Below are positions 45,935 through 57,946 of a stretch of 64,000 nt of DNA, one piece after another. The translations under genes were made by a program, and so were the position numbers. How positions within the stretch are numbered: position 1 is the stretch's first letter; every line of letters starts with the position of its first letter. This DNA comes from Nymphalis io (lineage: Eukaryota > Arthropoda > Insecta > Lepidoptera > Nymphalidae), in contig NC_065896.1 in NCBI RefSeq assembly GCF_905147045.1, positions 2,691,001 through 2,755,000 on the forward strand, written 5' to 3'. The notes beneath the pieces are model-generated. The model was given only the letters and a program-made list of their open reading frames with translations. It was not told where the DNA came from and ran no database searches.

Positions 45935-48900
45935 ATGAAAAAAGGATATAAAGTTACAGATGTGAAACGGGTTAAAAAAATTGGGGTAGCAGCTGAAAAT
46001 CTGGAAGAATTAATTGAAAAATCGCGCAAAAAGTTAGGAGTAAGTTGAATTTAGTGGAAATACGATAACAAGGACATAATAAACCCGATTTAGTTCAATT
46101 TTAATATAAAATTTGTTTCGTTTGAGCCATAAAATAGCATTGATCTTTTAAAACGGTAATTATAATAAATATGTCAAGGCCAGATTCCCTTGACCTAATT
46201 TGTTAGCCGTGACCTAAATCACGTTGTCGGTTTTTAGTTCAATGTCAGCTGCGCAGAATGCCGTCTCTATGTAGCCGAGGACGGGACTCATGTAGATGAT
46301 GACGATTATCTAAAAACTTTGCCACCACAGACCCTATTTATCTTATTACAGGAAAAAGAAAAAATGGTAACTGGTATGTTTAAAACTAAACAATGATTGG
46401 AATGTTAACATAATTATAATAACATTAGTATATTATATATAATTAGTATCTATATTATATATATATAATAATGAGTGCCTCGTTGGTCTAGTGGCTTGAT
46501 ATAAGGCCGCAGACCCGGAGGTCCTGGGTTCAATCCCCAGGTCGGGCCAATAAAAAGTTATTGGGTTTTTCTATCTGAAAAATTTTCAGTAGCAGCCCGG
46601 AGTCTGGAAGTTGGAAGTGTGTACACTCCCGTGCCTCGGAAAGCACGTAAAGCCATTGGTCCTGCGCCTGAACTCTTTCCGGTCATGTCGGATTGACTTC
46701 CCATCGGATTATGAGAGTTAGGGAAAAGAGAGTGCACCTGTGTTTGCGCATACACTTGTGCACTATAATATCTCCTGCGTAGTTAGCTATTCTCTCTTGA
46801 GATTGGCCGTCGTGGCCGAAATCGGTCTGGAGGACATTATTATATATACTAATGTTATTTATATTAAAAATATTTAAAAAGAAATTAATAATTCTATTCA
46901 ACTGTCATATACAACAGAGGATTTAGGCTTACTTAAAAGAAAACAAGTTTTACAGTTCTTAAAGCACAGGCATAATATAGTATAAGTATTAAATATTTGT
47001 TATAATCAATATCATTAGGATATAATTTTTTTTAAGTAGCGTTACTTATGATGATAATGAATACATTTTAATTAATATATAATATCCTGGGACATTTTTC
47101 ACACACGGCCATCTGATCCCAAATTAAGCTTGTACAAAGCTTGTGCTATGGAAACCAGACAACTGATATACTACATATACTACTTTTCTTTTGTAAATAT
47201 ATACTTATATAGATAATTACACCCAGACTCCGGACAAACAGATAAATTCATGCACACAAATGTCTGTCCTGTGTGGGAATCAAACCCACAATCTTTGGCG
47301 TGAAAGGCAAGTATTTACCAACCACGCCAACAGGCTCGTCGAATTATACTTAATACTTTGCTTTAGAAAGTGTAACTGGACTAAAATACTGAATAACATA
47401 TATAATTTAATTGATATTTTTAATATTTCCTATTTATATATTTCCTTATAGTGGTTTATTCTATATTTATTTTAGATTTTGACTACTACTACAATATGAT
47501 TCGCTCCAGCAAAAAGGATTATATAGATACTGGATTAGCTGCTAAAGATTTCCTCAGTACTAACTTCAAAGAAAAATTTCAAGTATTCCAGAAGTATATA
47601 GCAGCAGCTAATGATGCAAAAACTATGCTTAGTGAGCGCACCCAAGATCCTGCTTGGTTTGAAGGTATTATAATTCTTTTATTAGAAAAATTTTTTTATT
47701 AGAAAAATTATGTTAACCTATTTTAACATGTGGTCTTTTTATATTAAAATAATTTTTTTACTAATTCAATAATAAATTAATTTGATCCCGACTATTAAAT
47801 GTTGGAAATAACAATCAGTATAAAGCTGATGTACTTATTACCCTAACCCTAACAGCCTGTGAATGTCCCACTACTGGGCTAAAGGCCTCCTCACCTCTTT
47901 TTGAGGAGAAGGTTTGGAGCTTATTCCACCACGCTGCTCCAATGCGGGTTGGTGGAATACACATGTGGCAGAATTTCAGTGAAATTATACACATGCAGGT
48001 TTCCTTACAATGTTTTCCTTCACCGTAAAGCATGAGATGAATTATAATCACAAATTAAGCACAATTTAGTGGTGCTTGACCGGGTTTGAACCCACAATCT
48101 TTGGTTAAGATTCGCGCGTTCTTACCACTGGGCCATCTCGTACTTATTAATATACTGGATTAATAAATTAATATAATATGTTTATTATATTTAGGTATAA
48201 TTTAAAATGTCTTGAAGTTTAAACAATAAATTTTGTATGTAAGCTTTAAAGCATGGTGGTTTAGTACATCTGTGACGAATGGAAGATTACGCAAGCCATT
48301 TAATAAGATAATATAATTGATCAAACTATTTGTAAATGAATTGTTTATTGTAGTGTAATTTTAAATATACTTTGTACACTCATTATTCATATTGTCTGTT
48401 TCTTGACTTGATGACTTAATCTGAAACATTGTCTCTATATTTCGAATTATTATAATTATATGGGTTTATGATTTTCCTTTATAATAATTTGTATTTAAGG
48501 CTCGTAACTCAGTTTTTAGTTATGGTTTTAACTTAATTAAAAGTAGTTCGATTAATATTTGATTGAAAATGATTACTAAAATATATATATTATATTAAAT
48601 TTGGATTTTAGCCGTGGCATGTTAACAAAGTTGCAACTTTTGGGGACACAATCTGAACTTTAATATTATGAAAGTCTTTATTTCTTAGATAGTAATTCAA
48701 AGAAGCATAAGTGAGTTATAATATTTTATTTGATGCCTTGTGGGCTTTTTTAGTTCACATTTTTAATCAATATCAAAAAAAGAGGAGGTTTTGGCTTGAT
48801 GTGTGGCTTTATTAAACTGCAAAACCCACTGTATAAAATATACTACGAAACTAACTACAAGCTAAAAAATAATTAAAACTGTTATTTGCAGGACTTGAGC

Positions 48901-49532
48901 CCTCTGAAAAAACTAAAGAGCAGTCCATGTCGAAACGTGTAAAAGAACGCATGCGAGGATATTTTTATAAAACTAAAAGTGCTTTGCAATCATCGGAATT
49001 ATATGTACACTCCAAAAATGGACGAGGTAAGAAACTAATTGATCAGTTCCTATTAGATCTACGAAAGCTTCTGGAATCCAATAAATACAATGAAGGTTAC
49101 TTCAATAGACATGATAATACTACACGTATGTGTAACGAAAATGGACTTTTTGAATGCGGTGGACTATGGAATAATAAGAGATGCATGTATGACGGTGAAC
49201 ACGTTATAAATCCCTACAGAAGTCGGGAAGAACGTATTATTTTTCAAACTTGGAATCTGGATCATAAAATTGAATTATCTCGATCAATCGTGCCAATGAT
49301 ATTGAAAGCTATTGAGAGACTAGGCCAAGCAGCAGTACAGTGTATGTCTTGCAAAGAAATTTCTGGGGAAGGTTTAATTGAAGCTGATAGATATTATTTA
49401 CAGATATTTACGCGCGAAAACTTAAAATTGGTGCATATCGTTTGTCATTATAAAGGAAAACATGACATTCAGTCCGATGTATATACGTTATGTAAAAAAT
49501 GTTTTACTAGTCATAACATTGAATATCATTAA
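45935..49532 (+). CDS. DFFB: Caspase-activated DNase (DFF40/CAD)
   Basis: Apoptotic endonuclease that cuts chromatin between nucleosomes once its inhibitor ICAD is cleaved by caspases. Four exons join in frame to 356 aa: 45935-46039, 46238-46373, 47476-47664, 48892-49532. Residues 1-80 form the CIDE-N domain (MKKGYKVTDVKRVKKIGVAA, AEDGTHVDDDDYLKTLPPQT). The nuclease domain shows GLFECGGLWNNKRC, then HVINPYRSREERI and TWNLDHKIE, and ENLKLVHIVCH, which place the catalytic and zinc-binding histidines as in vertebrate CAD. Drosophila Rep4 (Drep4) is the expected fly ortholog. Introns 2 and 3 contain SINEs of families C, D and A. No ICAD-like partner gene is visible in this window. Confidence 0.93.
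46472..46838 (+). mobile_element. tRNA-derived SINE, family C (copy 2, full length)
   Basis: The head GTGCCTCGTTGGTCTAGTGG (A box) and GGGTTCAATCCCCAGGTCGG (B box) precede a body with ACTTCCCATCGGATTATGAG and an end GGCCGAAATCGGTCTGGAGG. Similar TATTATATATA sequence lies on both sides and may be the target duplication. It is not a functional tRNA gene, because there is no complementary acceptor stem. It lies in CAD intron 2. Confidence 0.82.
47088..47341 (-). mobile_element. tRNA-derived SINE, family D (copy 2)
   Basis: On the minus strand it reads from a tRNA-like head (GTTGGCGTGGTTGGTAAATA with GGGTTTGATTCCCACACAGG as B box) to a tail ending GGGATCAGATGGCCGTGTGT. The 3' half is almost identical to the TMEM94 intron copy at 29,571. 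It lies in CAD intron 2. Confidence 0.8.
47851..48140 (-). mobile_element. tRNA-derived SINE, family A (copy 5)
   Basis: Full-length minus-strand copy: plus strand AACAGCCTGTGAATGTCCCA to ACCACTGGGCCATCTCG. It has the same boundaries as copies 1 and 3. It lies in CAD intron 3. Confidence 0.85.
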
Positions 49533-50617
49533 ATGGTAATGATGATGAATTTTGCAAATATTTTTCTATGCTTATAGATTTGCATTTAATTATATTTTGC
49601 AATTATAATTATTTTATTATAAAGTAACTTATCACATTGTTATCTGACCTTTTTACATGGTCACTCATTTTGAAATAATAAAAATAATTGAGTAATGGAC
49701 TTACAAATAAAACTGCAATTTAACGGTGTACCATGTTTGACCAAATACCGTCGAGCTATATACTTGTAAAAACGTGGCTCGTCAGTTCTGGTTTAGATTT
49801 TACTGGGTTCGCCTAACAATTTCTGTAGACCATTGGTTCTATGGACAGTTATTGATAATTTGTGTGCGACCAGAATTAACTTTTTTCTATCTATCTTTTA
49901 AATCACTATGGCGTTAACGCTTTCATTTTAAAATATCGTTGTAATCTGCCAATAGTCTATAACAAAATAATAATATAATAAAGTGCCAAACTACGACTCG
50001 GACGTGGTTTTCTCAGCAAGAATTGTTGTTCTTTTAAGCCGCAGAATATGGTTCGTATACAACAATATAATATCTGTTGATACCAAACAATTTTGCCATT
50101 TCTTACTGTAACTCTTCAGAAAACTTTATATTTTTTGACTACTTATGCTTAGTATGAATTTTCGTGATATACAATGTATATTTATTAAAATCGATTAAAT
50201 CTATTTGATTAAAAAAATTACTCAACAAATCATGTTTCATATATGAAAAAAGCACTTTATATATTGTGTTTATATATACCTACATATTCATAAGCCAGTA
50301 CTAAGATAAAATAGCCAGAAAAATAATAATTTACGAATCTTTTTCCCTTATCTGTGGGAAAAGAATGTACCATTATAATAAAATAATAAAAATATATAAC
50401 ATCTATAAGATGTCAGATGTATTTACTACTAAAATATCGTAGTAGCCTTTTAACATAGTCATTATTTAAAAATGTTATTATTAAAAAAGTCTCTAAATTT
50501 TTCTATTCCTTAATTGATCTCCTCTACCCTTAGTTAATTAGAATAAGTGTATTTATAATCACTTAATATAATTATTATTAAATAAATATATATTTTTTTG
50601 TTGTATCTGTATTAGTC

Positions 50618-50922
50618 TATAGCCTATTCCAACCACAAGAGGAGTAAACCCAAAAAACAACATTGACACCGATATCATTGGTCGAGATCTTGAATGATAT
50701 TCACTATGAATTCGCGAAAAAATGCCGTTTGCAATGTCCGCGAAGTTGTAATCGGAACTTTGAAAGTTAAATTAATGTAGTTAAGTGGAATAGTGTTGTT
50801 TTATAAATAAAGATCAAGAACTGTATAGTGCGTAATACAGCACAACAATTAGAAAATCGCATGCATTTTGTACATGTATGCTTTGTTTACCTTTACTTCT
50901 ACTCCGATTGGAATAGGCTATA
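50618..50922. mobile_element. MITE with 15-bp terminal inverted repeats
   Basis: TATAGCCTATTCCAA at 50,618-50,632 is the exact reverse complement of 50,908-50,922. The 305-bp body has no ORF and differs in composition from its flanks. The TA at each end could be the target duplication, which would point to a Tc1/mariner-type mobiliser. No related autonomous copy is in the window; its ends differ from the Tc1 element at 38,582. Confidence 0.75.
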
Positions 50923-51176
50923 TGTATATTGTTATTAACGGTTGTGTAAATCAATTATTTGTATATTGTGTTAACTACATATAATCAATGAATTGTTTGT
51001 GATATCAGAACATTGTTAATGATAAAATTATTTAGAACATTTTTTTTATAATGTACTGTGTACAGCCAAATCAGCTTGAAGACATTTTTGCGTTTGTAGT
51101 AATGCACCAGCAGATAAGTAAATACAAAACTTTTTATAATTATTAATCATTAATTTAACAATTTTTTTTTTTTTAC

Positions 51177-51280
51177 TCTATATATTTCGTAGTCATCCTC
51201 ATCAGCGCTTTTATCCGATAAATCATTTATGTTAACTTCTTTCTGATATTGTAATTTATATCTAAATTCTTCTTTCTTCT
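51177..51280 (-). other. Exon-like orphan ORF
   Basis: On the minus strand an acceptor (AAATTTCAG) precedes and a donor (GTAAAA) follows a 104-nt stretch that is open in one frame and encodes a charged peptide including RYKLQYQKEVNINDLSDK and SADEDDYEIYR. The composition looks coding against the AT-rich surroundings. I found no partner exons and do not recognise the protein. It could be an exon of an unseen gene, a pseudogene piece or chance. Confidence 0.3.
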
Positions 51281-53655
51281 CTGAAATTTCTTATCTTTTT
51301 CTATTGAATTTTAGATAAAAATAAGAAATGTTCATTCCGCTACATTTTTATTCAGCTAATCATTATAGCATTTACATTCATTGTGACTGCGCGTTTTTTA
51401 AAGAAAATAATAATAAACTCAATAAATTACACATTAGGTAGCTAGCGCAAACTGCTTAATTCCGAATTAAGTCACTGTGTGTTTGTATATATGTACACTA
51501 CTACAAACGGAATAACGTCTCTTGGCTGTTTTATTTGTACCAAATTAATTAAAAATATTACTAAAGGGATGATAAAAAATTGCATAAAATAATTAAATTA
51601 ATTAAACGATAATTGTTTGAAACATTTCAATATAATTATCAAATCGTTTGGGAAATTGGCATTTATATTTCGATCATTGACAATAAATAATTTTGATGAT
51701 CAAGTTTTAATTTATCGACCTTTATAAAATTAACAACCTCAACTTGTATACAGGGTTATAGATAGCCATAGAAAATTTACTATTTCCATACGAACTTTAT
51801 TAGTGATGAGCTTATTCAACAAAATAAATTGAACTGAAATTAAATTTATTTGTATCACATAGGAATATTAATTATTGTTGTCTGCCGACTTTTCTAACCT
51901 ATTAAGTTATATACATTAAAATTAAATAAGTAACATTTTGTTACAACAACTTCAAATTTCTTATATCCTCCAAACCACTGGTCAAATTTACAAAGTAATT
52001 ACGATATTTATTTACAAAATCTCTTAAAATGTACATATTTTTTAACTATTTCCTTATATTTAAAAGAAAGATACAAGATTTCGGACTTTTTAGAATGTAT
52101 GATTCTATAGTATATTGATTTAAGATATCTTTTATAATTTAGTCAGCGAAACCCATTACTTACGACTTGATTAATATAAAACATTAACGTTTTTTCAATT
52201 ATTTATTATTTAATGTTTTATTCGCTAAAATCTTCCAGAAATTGACTATATATAGATGGCTTACAACAAGATCCATGTATTGAGCGGACAAACGAACAGA
52301 CGCGAAAAGCTACTTTGTGGTGTACTATTTCAAGATTGCATCAATAAAAAAAATACTAAACATGAATTCATAAACAATATATCAGTAATTAATAATAATA
52401 ATAAAAAAATGTTCTATTTTATTCTTAAATGTTATAAAATCATTGAAGCGTTAAATATTTATAAAAGTTTAAATAGACAACTAATTGTAATTATATATTT
52501 TTATACCATAGAAACGTATATATTTTATCTTTTTTTTTAAGTCGGAATTTGTACTTCGTGTTTCTATGGAATTGATTAATATGTAATAATTGTAATATGT
52601 AACGACTTAATTTGTTTTATATTCATTTTAATAATTAAGTTTAAATATTCCTAATTATTACGATAAATTATGTACTACATATAAAAAAATATTTTATGAC
52701 AATCTAATGTAATTAAATAAATATTTTATAATAGCAATATTAGATAAGTAGAATACATTGTTATTGTGATATTTATATTAAATTTAAAGAATATAAAATA
52801 ACATTTCTCAAAAATCGTATAAATTTAACATCAATCATTTAAAACTTTTAGGTTCGATTTAATTATTTGTTAATTTTCTGCTAATTGTTATCTGATTCAA
52901 TTGAATGAAGATTTAAAACAAAGTTTTCGAATTAAATATTTTGATGTCAAAGCAGTATTTAAATGTTTAACGTTGTTTGCCTTTTTTATTGAAATAGAGG
53001 CTCTCAATTAAACGCAAGATCTATCACAACTAATTTCTTTTTATATATATTTATGTTTTTTTTATTGATTCCTATGTAAATATCACAATAAAGTGACATT
53101 TAAAACATAGTTGTGAACGTAGACGCTTCCAATGTAGCTTTAGTGATTGTGTGTAGTATGTAGACGCGAACATTTTCAAAACATGTACACGTTTTTAAAA
53201 TAACATACGTTCTGGTATACATTTTGAAAAATTAAATGTTTTCATGTGTATTGCAGACATTATGGTTGGTCTAAATGTAGATAAAAAAAAACACAATTTC
53301 ATTTTAGTTTTGTGAAGAAGTTCTGTATTCCTCAAAATTGACTTTTGAATTGATAATGTTCAGCGTATTGAATAGACTGTTAGTGTAGAGTTATCTATAT
53401 ACAGTATTGACATTATTACCTCATCCTTTATGTTATTAAATGTGGATTATCTGCATGTTATGTGTACATAATAAATGGTATATATTTGAACGAAGTATTT
53501 TATAAATTTACCTATCCTTTGCTCGTCTATAATTTTAGGCGCAGGATAACGCCTATATATGCTTTTCAATGCACTTGAGTAAAAACACTACCATTTCAAA
53601 ACTCGGAGCCGCTACGTCAACTTTGTTGAAGAAAAAAAACCAATAATATTTTATT

Positions 53656-53718
53656 GTGCCCGATTGGGACTTGAACCCAGGAGATTGTAGTCTAATAAGC
53701 TGCCACTCGACTAGCAAT
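53656..53718 (-). repeat. tRNA-like SINE head remnant
   Basis: The minus strand contains A-box-like TAGTCGAGTGGC and B-box-like GGGTTCAAGTCCC at tRNA spacing, but the ends do not pair as an acceptor stem. It is therefore a SINE head or tRNA pseudogene rather than a working tRNA. Confidence 0.45.
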
Positions 53719-53814
53719 TAAGCATCTTCGTACATTCATGATTAGAATGACTAATACTAAATACCGTATTAGCAACTATTGATAATTCAATATCGGATAC
53801 GGATATACATAATA

Positions 53815-54009
53815 TGCATATTTACTGGTGGTAGAGCTTTGTGCAAGCTCGTCTGGGTAGGTACCACCCACTCATCATATATTCTACGCAATACGGCAAT
53901 TCTTGTTATTGTTGTGTTCCGGTTTGAAGGGTGAGTGAGCGAGTGTAATTACAGGCACAAGGGACAGAACATCTTAGTTCCCAAGGTTGGTGGTGCATTG
54001 GTGATGTAA
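53815..54009 (+). repeat. Interspersed repeat family B (copy 4, 3'-truncated)
   Basis: It matches the 20,481 copy closely from TTTACTGGTGGTAGAGCTTT to CCAAGGTTGGTGGTGCATTG and then stops. Confidence 0.8.
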
Positions 54010-54571
54010 ATACTATTAATTTTTAATTTTTAGTCAAACTATGTGCAAGGGCAAAAGTAAAGAAATGGTGTAGTAATATTGTATTCAAAAGTAAAACAAA
54101 ACTTATTAATTAACCTGACTTAACTCATTTTTTATTTGGGTAAAATGTATTAAACAGAAGAATATAGTAACACTTTATTATATATTCAATACATATTTTG
54201 AGCATTTCACATCAAAGTAAACATTGAAAAAACACTTACATATTTAAATTTATATTAGTATGAATAGTTTCAGTGTTTTTGCGAATTCAACCAACTATTA
54301 TTGTTGGTATTTGAAATAAGTGGATTTTCTATGTGAATGTAGACCAGCTTCTTACATATCTATTATATTTTCACATAGTATTTATCGAATTATTTAAGTA
54401 TAATACCAATCTTAACTTTTAATACATTATGAAAAACTTTAAATATTTTTAGTTTTTTATAATGTATTAAATATAGATTATAAATAAAACTAGGTATATA
54501 ATTAACATTAATGTGAAAATGTTATGTGTTTTTTTTGTCCACTTCAATTGCCCCATTGGTTTAACTTAAAG

Positions 54572-56201
54572 CTATCTTCTCTTGCGACCTGGATTCTTTT
54601 TGTTAGGATTCCTTTGGCCCTTGCCAGCTTTGGGCTTTTTAGCTGAGAAGTTAGTAACATTGCCACCCTTAGCTTTGCCTTTTCCTTTAGCTGGTTTCAT
54701 ATTTTTCTTTTCTTCTGACCTCCTAAATTAAAAAAAAAATGCTTTAAAGCTGATTCCAATTTTTAACATATTGATAAAATGTAGTAACAAGTATCATTTT
54801 TAAGAATATTAAAATAATATATAATTATAATTTTTGAGTTTTTCAGTAGCCCATTGTTTATTTAAAAGAATACAACAAATTAAATAAAGGTGTAGACTTA
54901 CTGTATTTGTTCTTTATTAATATGTTTCGATACTGCTTTATCCATGTCAATCTTAGGTCTCTTGTTCAGAATTCTGTCTATAAGGTTAAGATTATTTTCT
55001 TTTTCAGCCTGTGGGGTTGGTATTGGTGCTTTGCGTTTCCTTTCTTTGCCTGGGATCAGTTCATGGACACCTTTACCTCTCGCTTCTTTTTCTTTTGGCA
55101 ACTTATCTTGGAATTTACCAAGTGATGCAGTAGAAGCCTTTGCCACAACTGCTGCAGTTGATAGCTGCAAAATAACACATTTAAACATCCATATAGTTTA
55201 AAAAAGATAATTTAGACAAGTAAAATAGATTTATTGAATTGAATGTTAAAATTATGTCATTGCCAAATCTAGTCAAATACAAAATGAAATACTAAGTTAA
55301 ATTTGTAATTGGTGTTAACAAAAATATTTTTTTTACCTGTGTAGCATTGGCTTTATCAGAGGTGACAGGCAACCCAACCCTAGGAATATTGACTTTCCTA
55401 GACCTAGCTATATTTTTAAGCCTTTGCAACTCATTTTTAGCAACTTTCTCTGATTTTTCACTTGCTTTCTTTTCATACATATCAGTCATTGGATCCACAT
55501 GCTGAGGAACTTCTATAAGCCATTCTTTCTCTTTTTCAGCAGCTGCCTTTCTGAAACTATACCAAACATATCATACATATTAATTATACTATAAATTATG
55601 CAACTCTTATAATTGGAAGAAAATAGTGTAATCTGTATTATACATTAATTATTATATATACATAAGTATTATAAAAATCTTACCCATAGAGTGGCACCCA
55701 TTTCTGTAACTGTTCATCCCACTTCAGTTTGTCTTTCTTTTGCTTTGTAATTCCCTTTGCCTTAGCAAACTCTTGCCACTTAGTTAAAGGTTTTGGTTTT
55801 GGGACTGGTTTTGAACGTGGGAGAATGGTTGTAGGTTGTGGTAACTTAACTACTATTGCTTCATCAATTCTCTCTGTTGGCAATTCCCATATTTTATTGA
55901 GAAGCAACTGTGTATTGTCACGAGTCAAAGATTGTAAATATGCATCCCTTAGACTGTCAGATCTAAAAATATAATAACAAATTGATTAATATTATGTATA
56001 CAATAATTAAATATTCATGTAAATGTTATTTGAACTCAAATATATTACTCACTTTAATGATTTAGTATCGAGATCGTTTGTGTCAAAAGCTAACAAAGTT
56101 CCGACATCTAATTCTAACTCTAAATGCTTCTCGACTGTGATAGGTTTATACTTTTCCGCCTTCTTTTGTTCTTTTTCCAAGATTTCATTCACAATATCCA
56201 T
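54572..56201 (-). CDS. RRS1: RRS1 ribosome biogenesis regulator
   Basis: Nucleolar factor that, with RPF2, brings the 5S RNP (5S rRNA, RPL5, RPL11) into pre-60S particles; the role is inferred from the family. Five exons join in frame to 351 aa: 56053-56201, 55684-55962, 55337-55550, 54902-55164, 54572-54722. Motifs: VEKHLELELDVGTLLAFDTN, SLTRDNTQLLLNKIWELPTE, LPRSKPVPKPKPLTKWQEFA, AKGITKQKKDKLKWDE, and DPMTDMYEKK. The C terminus is Lys/Arg-rich and ends NKKNPGRKRR, a nucleolar-type tail. Length fits the family (human about 365). It is divergent from INO80C, with 0.7 kb between starts. Confidence 0.94.
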
Positions 56202-56915
56202 TTTAAATTATTTTATATGTTTATCTTTGTACACAAATATCACCACTTTCTGGCCAAAAAATTCACGTTTTATTTCTAAATGTACCAACACGTGTTATGG
56301 CCTATGTTACGTTGTAGAATTTCTTTTTAATGGGCGCAAAGAAAAACTTTTATCTTAATTTTCCTGGTAATTAACTTTATTTCATGTTTACTATATATAA
56401 AATTCTTGATATTTTTAACATATTTTTACGCACAACATTTTAAAATAACCTTTAAATCACGTTGAAATGTTTTCAAAAACGTCAATTTAATGACATACGT
56501 CGTTCCATTTGCGCTTAGTCTGTGATCTGTCAAGTGTCAACTATAGATTAATGTGACAAGATTGGTATATTGAAATTATGACTTATCTAATGCGAAAACT
56601 GATTAAATATGCACTTATTTAAATAAAAACAGAATGAAGCGCTAAAAAAGATTTTTTTTTTACTTTCGTGCAAAAATTATACTACTGTCTTTTAAATATT
56701 TTTATATATCATGTCTTTAGAACCGTAACTAGAACTCAAATACATACAAGACAAAAATAAATTAATGATCCAACCTTCATTCAATTTGTAGGTACCATCA
56801 TACCATGTCATTTAAGCAGTATCGATTGTCAATGTCATGCCTAAATTTGTAAACAAGTCTTCAAAGATAAAAATTCAACCCATAACACGAATTTTAAATA
56901 AAAATTATTGCTAAT
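56202..56915. promoter_or_regulatory. Divergent promoter region RRS1 / INO80C
   Basis: 0.71 kb of AT-rich DNA between two start codons. No coding exon or known promoter motif was recognised. Confidence 0.5.
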
Positions 56916-57328
56916 ATGACCGGCGAATCAGAAAGGAGTCACTGTTTTAAAATAGAAAATAAATTTATTGTTAAAAGTGGTTGTAAGAAACGTATGTGGA
57001 GATCGCTTAAACAAATATTAACTACTGAAAGAACACTACCATGGCCTAATGATGCTGTTTTATGTAAGTTCTTAGTAAAATAAGAGTGTAAAAAAATAAC
57101 GTTTATATGTAAATGTTACCTCTTGCAGATTTTTCAATTAATGCACCACCTACGTTTAAGCCAACTAAGAAGTACTCGGATATCTCTGGCTTGCCAGCAC
57201 CTTATATAGACCGTCACTCAAAACTGTACTACAGTAACGCAGAAGAGTTTGCGACTGTAAGAAGCTTACCAATGGACATCACTGCTGGATACCTACAACT
57301 GAGAGGAGCTAATACAATTGTTGGTTAA
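56916..57328 (+). CDS. INO80C: INO80 complex subunit C (Ies6-like)
   Basis: Two exons (56916-57063, 57129-57328) join in frame to 115 aa. The YL1-C-type domain is complete: KKRMWRSLKQILTTERTLPW, then YFSINAPPTFKPTKKYSDIS and GLPAPYIDRHSKLYYSNAEE, ending with LPMDITAGYLQLRGANTIVG. It is close to the human C-terminal half but without the long N-terminal extension of the roughly 190-aa human protein. INO80C/Ies6 belongs to the INO80 chromatin remodeller, next to the Arp5 module. Polyadenylation signal AATAAA at 57,362. It is convergent with RRP9. Confidence 0.93.
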
Positions 57329-57946
57329 TTTTATCTAATACACCCATTTATGCATTATCTAAATAAAAATACTCTTAAATTTAAAGTGTGTTTCAAATAA
57401 TGTATAATAATTGGTGCATCAGCAGTCAGGCCAACATGTATATAAATTGATATTTCCATCAATACAGTTTAATAATTTAGCTACAGTTTTACCTGATTAA
57501 TTGGAATTACACACTTGTCTACTATCTTCGCCTATACAATAAGTAGATACAATATTAAATGCAAGTATATACATATATCAGAAAAAGGCGTTTTTTTTAA
57601 ACATAAATATATAATTTGTTAAGTAATAATAACTTTAATAAACACCACCTAGTGACAACCACAAACCATCGCCTTCGCTAAACAATGTCAAACTTTTCAA
57701 GAAAGAAGAGTTGGCTCTAGCCCTGCTCTGAGTCATTAACAGGCTGATACTTTAAACATGTATATTCTCATTTACAAAAATTAATTATCTGTTAAAGATG
57801 AAATATTAAATATTTATTTAAAAAATGATTATTGTGGTAGTGTAATTTTATTCGGTCTTATATTTTAATATAATTTAATCATATAGAAAATATAACAATG
57901 GTATTGTTAAGAAAACACTAATGTGTAAAATTTATTTATTAAAAAA
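57329..57946. other. Convergent 3' ends of INO80C and RRP9
   Basis: AT-rich spacer holding the INO80C polyadenylation signal (57,362) and a minus-strand signal for RRP9 (plus TTTATT at 57,931-57,936). A short GAGTCATTAACAGGCTGATAC near 57,730 resembles the tail of SINE family A, but it is too short to call. Confidence 0.5.

Larger units (their letters stand above)
49533..54571. other. 5-kb AT-rich gene desert
   Basis: It holds the CAD 3' UTR (AATAAA at 49,677), a MITE (50,618-50,922), an exon-like minus ORF (51,177-51,280), a tRNA-like SINE head (53,656-53,718), a family B repeat (53,815-54,009) and, at its right end, the RRS1 3' UTR (minus AATAAA at plus 54,174-54,179). The 94-codon plus ORF at 52,256 is Asn/Ile/Tyr-rich and looks like chance. 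No gene was recognised. Confidence 0.55.

Noticed and set aside
46490..46560. Possible tRNA gene
   Set aside because: A and B boxes are present but acceptor-stem pairing is absent, and the sequence continues into a repeated SINE body.
52256..52540. 94-codon plus ORF in the gene desert
   Set aside because: Asn/Lys/Ile/Tyr composition is what AT-rich noncoding DNA gives; no supporting signals.
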